Below, piece by piece: positions 59,482-64,000 of a DNA stretch of 64,000 nucleotides; positions within the stretch are counted from its first letter, which is position 1; every line of letters begins with the position of its first letter. Below the pieces are notes generated by a model, which had not been told where the DNA came from, did no database searches, and saw only the letters and a program-made list of their open reading frames with translations. The DNA is from Bacteroidales bacterium. GTDB taxonomy: Bacteria; Bacteroidota; Bacteroidia; Bacteroidales; VadinHA17. The position numbers were made by a program, and so were the translations under genes. The stretch is taken from contig JADJLX010000002.1 in assembly GCA_016709865.1 (NCBI GenBank), positions 558,001 through 622,000 on the forward strand, in the 5' to 3' direction.

Positions 59482-59994
59482 ATGAAAAAATTCTATTTTA
59501 TATTTTTTACCCTTGCATTTCTCTCAACATCTTTAGTAAATGGACAGTATCTGAATAAACAGGCCGGACTCAGGACTGGTTACAGGGGTGGATTTTTCTA
59601 TCAGGTAACAAGTGAGTCAGGAAATGCCGAAATAGGCTATCAGGCATTGCTTAGCTTTAATAATAACGGCATACAACTGACCGGACTTAAAATAATTTAC
59701 GAAACTCCGCTGACAGATATCTCACCTGATCTGTACTTTGCATGGGGTTATGGAGGCCATGTTGGATTTGTTTACACTGACCATATAGGTTTTCTGGGAG
59801 AAAGATATAATTTCCCGAGAGACAGATTCTGCCCGCTTGTCGGCGCTGACGGCTGGGTAGCGGCTGAATACAGATTCCACGACATCCCTCTCAATATAAG
59901 TTTAAACATCAAACCTTTTGTTGAGCTCACTATTCCATCTTTTGTAAAAGTAATGCCCGGAGATGTGGGAATTTCAGTTTCATATGTTTTCTAG
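59482..59994 (+). CDS. Small predicted outer-membrane beta-barrel protein
   Basis: 170 aa from the ATG at 59482, with a signal peptide ending SLVNGQYL. The mature protein has Gly/Tyr-rich amphipathic strands (KQAGLRTGYRGGFFYQV, AEIGYQALLSFNNNGIQL, YFAWGYGGHVGFVY) and ends MPGDVGISVSYVF with a terminal aromatic, as expected for an eight-stranded barrel. No family name can be given. It is fourth in the sigma cluster, with 67 bases upstream. Confidence 0.72.
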   Translation: MKKFYFIFFTLAFLSTSLVNGQYLNKQAGLRTGYRGGFFYQVTSESGNAEIGYQALLSFNNNGIQLTGLKIIYETPLTDISPDLYFAWGYGGHVGFVYTDHIGFLGERYNFPRDRFCPLVGADGWVAAEYRFHDIPLNISLNIKPFVELTIPSFVKVMPGDVGISVSYVF

Positions 59995-60013
59995 CACCTT
60001 AAAATAATCATAA

Positions 60014-60655
60014 ATGAAAAAGAGTATAATTTTATCAGCATTATTATCCCTTGTATTTTTGGCAACCTCAGCACAGGATCCTGAATTTGAATACTATAAA
60101 AGCAGGGAAATAAAAACATTACTTGGCCGTAACAGGGCTGGTGGCGGGTATACGGCGCTATCAGCAGGTTATTCAGTAATTGACGACAATCATGCAGTGC
60201 TTTTCGGTGGACGATTCGGATGGCTTGCAAGTCACTCAATCGGAATAGGCATGGGAGCAACCGGATTTATAAATGAATTCCATTATGAACCATCACTCGA
60301 CCGTGATGTATTTCTTGCCGGAGGGTATGGTGGTATCTATATTGAACCGATTTTACTTCCCAGGTTACCGGTTCACCTGTCGTTTCCTGTATTATTCGGT
60401 GCAGGAGGAATCTCCTATGTATCAAAGGAATCAGATATGAACAACAACCTTATCGAGGATTCTGAGGCATTTCTTATTGTTGAACCGGCAGCAGAGATTG
60501 AACTAAACCTTACAAAATTCTTCAGGATAGCCATTGGGGCTTCTTACAGATTTCCCACTGCTTTTGATGTAGGCTTATCAGGAACTCCGACGGCCAACGC
60601 TAAATCAATCGAAGGAATGAGTTACACAATGTCATTAAAATTCGGAAAGTTCTGA
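60014..60655 (+). CDS. Predicted outer-membrane beta-barrel protein
   Basis: 213 aa, signal peptide ending FLATSAQDP. Residues 25-60 are polar and may form a linker. Barrel-like strands follow (GGYTALSAGYSVID, AVLFGGRFGWLASHSIGIGMGATGF, and the last strand SYTMSLKFGKF with a terminal Phe). It is related in layout, though not clearly in sequence, to the neighbour upstream. It is the last gene of the second ECF unit. A large imperfect palindrome begins 8 bases after its stop and may end the transcript. Confidence 0.75.
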   Translation: MKKSIILSALLSLVFLATSAQDPEFEYYKSREIKTLLGRNRAGGGYTALSAGYSVIDDNHAVLFGGRFGWLASHSIGIGMGATGFINEFHYEPSLDRDVFLAGGYGGIYIEPILLPRLPVHLSFPVLFGAGGISYVSKESDMNNNLIEDSEAFLIVEPAAEIELNLTKFFRIAIGASYRFPTAFDVGLSGTPTANAKSIEGMSYTMSLKFGKF

Positions 60656-60662
60656 TCCTTTT

Positions 60663-60757
60663 CTCTGTGGCTCTCTGTGTCTCCTCTGTGGCTCTCTGTG
60701 TAATAAAAAAAAGAACTATCACAGAGTTACACTGAGGAGACACAGAGTTACACAGAG
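60663..60757. repeat. Large imperfect palindrome of CTCTGTG/CACAGAG words
   Basis: A 38-base left arm (60663-60700) and right arm (60720-60757) are inverted copies with scattered mismatches, joined by an A-rich loop. The right arm with its AAAAGAACT leader recurs in the same orientation at 62826-62877, on the other side of dsbD. Confidence 0.8.
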
Positions 60758-60762
60758 AAAAA

Positions 60763-62742
60763 TCATCTCTTGAATGCTGCTAATCCTTCATCGAGCCATT
60801 TTTTGTATTCTTCAACATTGAGATTTGTAGGTGTTGGCGTATTTAAAGGATTCCCGTCATGATCAGCAATTACATATAACGGTAACGCATTGGTTTTAAA
60901 CAATGAGATCTCCAGATCCTCATTTACCTTACCAATAGTCTTTTTCTGTTTACCATCAAGTGAAGATACAATCCATTCATTTTCAGGAAGCTGTGTTCTG
61001 TCATCAACATACAGAGCAATAATCACGAAGTTATCCCTCAGCCGGCGGAGCACCTCCGGATCGGACCAAACCTTTGCTTCCATTAGTTTGCAGTTGGCAC
61101 AGGCATGACCTTTAAAATCGATAAGGACAGGCTTCCCCTGTTCCTTTGCACAGGCCAGGCCCTGCTTATAGTCGAAATATCCTTTCAATCCTAAAGGCAT
61201 GTCAAATAATTCTGAATGCTTTGGCTCGGAGCATAATTCGCTTGTACTCACTGCCTGAACAGAAACTGGTCCTGAAAATGATCTGTTCTCTGAGATGATT
61301 CGCGGGATATTCAGTTCTGTAGTTGAAGCTGAAGGTAGGAATGATGATAAAGCCTTAAGCGGAGAACCAAACAGTCCGGGGATCAGATATATTACAAACG
61401 AGAAGACAATTATGACAAGGAATAATCTGAAAGTACCAATGTAGGGAAGATCACTGTCGTGTGAGAATTTAATCTTACCTAAAAGATAGAATCCCAACAG
61501 GGAGAAAAGAACGATCCATATTGCCAGGAAAAGATCGCGCGATAAAAGTCCCAGGGAATAAACACTGTCAACAGTCATTAAGAACTTCATGCTGAAAGCC
61601 AGCATAATAAATCCAAGAACCACTTTAATAGAGTTAAGCCAGCCGCCTGATTTTGGCATTTTGCTCATCACAGAGGGGAACAATGCAAATATGGTAAACG
61701 GAAGGGCGAAAGCTACACCAAAACCAATCATTCCGATGGTTGGTCTTAACACATCGCCGCTGGCAGCCTCAACAAGAAGAGCTCCCACTATTGGACCTGT
61801 ACAGGAGAATGAAACAATAACAGTTGTAAGACCCATGAAAAATGCAGCCAGCATTCCTCCCTTGTCAACCCTGGAATCGGCTCCTGCAACCCATTTGTTT
61901 GGTAAAATTATTTCAAAGGCTCCGAAAAATGAAGTGGCAAATATTACAAAAAGAGCGAAAAACAAGGTGTTGGGAATCCAATGTGTACTTAAGGCATTTG
62001 CAAAACCTGCACCTGCACTGGTTAGAGAAACAATTATCCCGAGTGAAGAATAAATCAGGACTATCGAAATCCCGAAAATAAGTGCCTTAAAAATGGATTT
62101 ACTTCTATCCTGCGAGCCTTGTGAAAAGAAGGCTACAGTCATTGGTATCATCGGAAAAACACAAGGTGTGAGCACACCGGCAAATCCAGCCAGTAAAGAA
62201 ATCAGGAAGAATTTCAGAAGTCCGCTGTCAGTACCGGTCTGTTTTGGTTCAACACCTGCCCTATCTTTTGTGGCAGCGACTGAGGTACCTTTTTCAGCAA
62301 TAACAATATCAAAATCAACGTCTTTAGGCGGTGAGCAGGTGGCGTTATTACATGCCATGTAGTTTACTGCACCTCTAACAGTAAAAGAAGGATCTATTGC
62401 AGTGATCTTCTGACGGAATTCAGCTTTGTCACTGAATGTCTTTATTTTGAAACCGAATGCTTCATCGAACATTTCTACCGGTTCAATGGCTTCATAAGTT
62501 TTACCTTCCAGTTCATACCCTGATACTGAATCGAACCTGAATGATGTTGGAATCGGTCCGCCGTCGGGGATATCCATCGAATAAATATGCGAGTGCTTCT
62601 CAATTGTTGCAGTAAATATCAATTCATACTGCTTCTCTCCAGTCTTTATATAAGTGAAATCCCAGGTTGCGGGATCGAAGATCTGACCTGATGCATATGA
62701 GGCAAACAGAACAAAAGATATAAGTAGTAATTTCCTTTTCAT
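60763..62742 (-). CDS. dsbD: Thiol:disulfide interchange protein DsbD
   Basis: 659 aa. It carries electrons from cytoplasmic thioredoxin across the inner membrane to periplasmic reductases. Three redox modules are visible: an N-terminal periplasmic domain with CNNATC near 130, an eight-helix membrane domain with TPCVFPM and FSCTGPI, and a C-terminal thioredoxin-like domain with GHACANCK near 560. A signal peptide ends ASYASGQIF. The gene stands alone between two copies of the ACAGAGTTACAC repeat. Confidence 0.93.
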   Translation of the reverse strand: MKRKLLLISFVLFASYASGQIFDPATWDFTYIKTGEKQYELIFTATIEKHSHIYSMDIPDGGPIPTSFRFDSVSGYELEGKTYEAIEPVEMFDEAFGFKIKTFSDKAEFRQKITAIDPSFTVRGAVNYMACNNATCSPPKDVDFDIVIAEKGTSVAATKDRAGVEPKQTGTDSGLLKFFLISLLAGFAGVLTPCVFPMIPMTVAFFSQGSQDRSKSIFKALIFGISIVLIYSSLGIIVSLTSAGAGFANALSTHWIPNTLFFALFVIFATSFFGAFEIILPNKWVAGADSRVDKGGMLAAFFMGLTTVIVSFSCTGPIVGALLVEAASGDVLRPTIGMIGFGVAFALPFTIFALFPSVMSKMPKSGGWLNSIKVVLGFIMLAFSMKFLMTVDSVYSLGLLSRDLFLAIWIVLFSLLGFYLLGKIKFSHDSDLPYIGTFRLFLVIIVFSFVIYLIPGLFGSPLKALSSFLPSASTTELNIPRIISENRSFSGPVSVQAVSTSELCSEPKHSELFDMPLGLKGYFDYKQGLACAKEQGKPVLIDFKGHACANCKLMEAKVWSDPEVLRRLRDNFVIIALYVDDRTQLPENEWIVSSLDGKQKKTIGKVNEDLEISLFKTNALPLYVIADHDGNPLNTPTPTNLNVEEYKKWLDEGLAAFKR

Positions 62743-62781
62743 TCCTGTATTGGTTTATAAACATTCAAAAAATCGATTAAC

Positions 62782-62819
62782 CGCAAAGGTCGCAAAGTTT
62801 TTTCGCAAAGGACGTAAAG
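62782..62819. repeat. CGCAAAG short repeat
   Basis: Three copies of CGCAAAG and one CGTAAAG at 9-14 base spacing in the leader region of dsbD. Another short-period intergenic family. Confidence 0.6.
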
Positions 62820-62825
62820 AAAGAT

Positions 62826-62890
62826 AAAAAAAGAACTTACACAGAGTTACACAGAGGAGACACAGAGTTACACAGAGGTATACAGAAAAA
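62826..62890. repeat. ACAGAGTTACAC repeat, second copy
   Basis: An A-run and AGAACT followed by repeated ACAGAGTTACACAGAG and GAGGAGACACAGAG words. It matches the right arm of 60663-60757 almost base for base over about 50 positions, in the same orientation. Confidence 0.8.
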
Positions 62891-62934
62891 TTAAAATAGT
62901 GATTTGCCTTTTGCCCTGAGCCCCTGGCCCCCAT

Positions 62935-62974
62935 GCTCTGAGCTTTACGCTTTACGCTCTACGCTCTACGCTTC
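62935..62974. repeat. GAGCGTAAAGCGT-family repeat (reverse orientation)
   Basis: CTTTACGCTTTACGCTCTACG-type words just downstream of rng. It is the reverse complement of the unit at 13868-13936. Confidence 0.7.
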
Positions 62975-62976
62975 TA

Positions 62977-64000
62977 TCAGGCCAGATCTATCTCATTATC
63001 ATATCGGTCGTAGAAATGATATTCGAGCATATGATATGATGTAACTGCCTGAACCTTAAGACTTATCTTGTATTTAAAATTCCATTTCCTGCAGACAGGA
63101 ATAAGTCCTTTTTTAAGATAAGAAGCAACAAATGGATGGACATTCAGGATTATTTTTCTTGTTTTGATCTTATCAACAATGAAAGATAGGCCTCTCTCAA
63201 GTTCATCTGTAAATAAGATTGTCGGTTTTGTTTCACCGGTGCCCTGGCAGGAAGGACATTTTTCGTCTGTTACAATGTTCATTTCCGGCCTGACCCTCTG
63301 GCGTGTGATCTGCATCAGTCCAAATTTAGTAAGAGGAAGGATATTGTGTTTGGTTCTGTCATTACCCATCACTTCCTTCATCTTGTCGTATAACAGCTGT
63401 TTATGCTCACCCGACTGCATATCAATAAAGTCAACAACAATAATCCCTCCCATATCTCTTAGTCTTAGCTGTCGGGCTATTTCAGTTGCTGCCTCCATAT
63501 TAACCTCCAGTGCGTTTGATTCCTGGTCATTGCCAGTTCTGGACCGGTTTCCGCTGTTAACATCAATTACGTGGAGGGCTTCAGTATGTTCAATTATCAG
63601 ATATGCACCATGTTTAAAGGAGACTGTTTTTCCAAAAAGGGCTTTAATCTGTTTATTGATACCAAAGTGGTCGAATATTGGAAGAGTGCTCTTGTATTCC
63701 TTAACGATTTTTTCTTTTTCGGGTGCTATCTCCCTGATATACTTACGAATATCATCAGCCAGGGAAGCATCGTTAATGTGAATGCTGTTAAATGTAACAT
63801 TCAGCATATCGCGAAGGATTGTTGAAGTTCTGTTCATCTCACCGATAAACAGTTTTGGTGTCTTGGTTTCCTTTTTAACTGACACAAAAGCTGATTCCCA
63901 CCTGTTTACCAGTTCTCTTAATTCAGCATCGAGGACAGCTACCTTTTTACCTTCGGCGACTGTTCTGACAATAACACCATAATTTCTCGGCTTAATACTC
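62977..64000 (-). CDS. rng: Ribonuclease E/G family protein, C-terminal two thirds (cut by window edge)
   Basis: The frame is open from the stop at 62977 to the window end (341 codons), so the true start lies outside; an apparent start at 63885 is only an internal GTG. The edge-proximal part reads RNYGVIVRTVAEGKKVAVLD, then KLFIGEMNRTSTILRDML (cut), the catalytic metal site in HVIDVNSGNRS and VVDFIDM, and zinc-link cysteines in CPSCQGTG near the C-terminus. This is the RNase G core without the long RNase E scaffold tail. It processes rRNA and mRNA 5' ends in the cytoplasm. Confidence 0.93.
   Translation of the reverse strand, partial: SIKPRNYGVIVRTVAEGKKVAVLDAELRELVNRWESAFVSVKKETKTPKLFIGEMNRTSTILRDMLNVTFNSIHINDASLADDIRKYIREIAPEKEKIVKEYKSTLPIFDHFGINKQIKALFGKTVSFKHGAYLIIEHTEALHVIDVNSGNRSRTGNDQESNALEVNMEAATEIARQLRLRDMGGIIVVDFIDMQSGEHKQLLYDKMKEVMGNDRTKHNILPLTKFGLMQITRQRVRPEMNIVTDEKCPSCQGTGETKPTILFTDELERGLSFIVDKIKTRKIILNVHPFVASYLKKGLIPVCRKWNFKYKISLKVQAVTSYHMLEYHFYDRYDNEIDLA

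Noticed and set aside
60663..60757. CRISPR array in the ACAGAG repeats
   Set aside because: Repeat words are contiguous and partly inverted with no unique spacers of regular length, and no cas gene is nearby.
61589..62053. 154-residue open frame on the plus strand inside dsbD
   Set aside because: It is the antisense shadow of the DsbD membrane domain and has no family-like blocks, while the minus strand encodes a complete, recognisable protein.
63164..63781. 205-residue plus-strand frame opposite rng
   Set aside because: RNase G motifs on the minus strand are continuous through this region; the plus frame has composition typical of an antisense shadow.

Overview
The window looks like a chromosomal segment of an anaerobic or microaerophilic member of the Bacteroidota, probably order Bacteroidales or a close relative. 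The evidence is type IX secretion parts (PorP/SprF, a CHU_C C-terminal domain, a type A sorting domain), DUF6089-type barrels, the uppS-bamA-ompH-ompH order, futalosine-pathway menaquinone genes, ferredoxin-dependent 2-oxoacid and aldehyde oxidoreductases, and promoters with the Bacteroidota -7 element TAnnTTTG. Shine-Dalgarno sequences are weak, genes are densely packed, and no tRNA, rRNA, insertion sequence, prophage or CRISPR array was seen. No gene-free stretch exceeds about 280 bases.

Layout. 1-7250 is a tungsten/molybdenum region: moeA (cut by the window edge), the WtpABC-type tungstate transporter, a one-domain ModE-like regulator, a DUF1697 gene and a tungsten-type aldehyde:ferredoxin oxidoreductase on the minus strand, with a divergent ThiF/ThiS-like pair. 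7270-12774 holds a divIC/ftsB-like gene, a glycosyltransferase, an OmpH-like protein and a T9SS unit: an ECF sigma factor, a membrane-anchored PKD/CHU_C protein, and PorP/SprF. 12947-20330 has proline dehydrogenase, nitroreductase, Fe-type SOD, mqnB/mqnD, a PTPS plus folE pair, fabD and an OsmC protein. 20330-29812 carries two tandem, very large GAF/receiver/PEP-synthase-like proteins downstream of korAB (2-oxoacid:ferredoxin oxidoreductase). 29944-38299 is an envelope block: murI, two ompH genes, bamA, uppS, two DUF6089-like barrels, nadK and a CBS protein. 38397-49973 is mostly housekeeping on the plus strand: pdxJ, manA, engB, prs, rplY, pth, an S4 protein, an acyltransferase, an SDR and a VOC protein. 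49939-57198 contains a dipeptidase, a PD40 lipoprotein, a PiT transporter interrupted by an in-frame TGA, a T9SS cargo protein, an EamA transporter and lnt. 57257-60655 is a second ECF-sigma/anti-sigma-like unit with three exported products. dsbD and rng (cut by the edge) close the window.

How the genes fit together. The aldehyde oxidoreductase and KorAB both exchange electrons with ferredoxin, and both have an FNR/CRP-like dyad upstream of a -7 element, at about -40 and -62, which suggests shared redox control. WtpABC, ModE and MoeA would supply and regulate metal and cofactor for the aldehyde oxidoreductase. The most unusual proteins are the two paralogues that join receiver domains to a PEP-synthase-type ATP-grasp domain but show no recognisable phospho-histidine motif. 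Several intergenic gaps hold short-period, partly palindromic repeats in different families; one family flanks dsbD.
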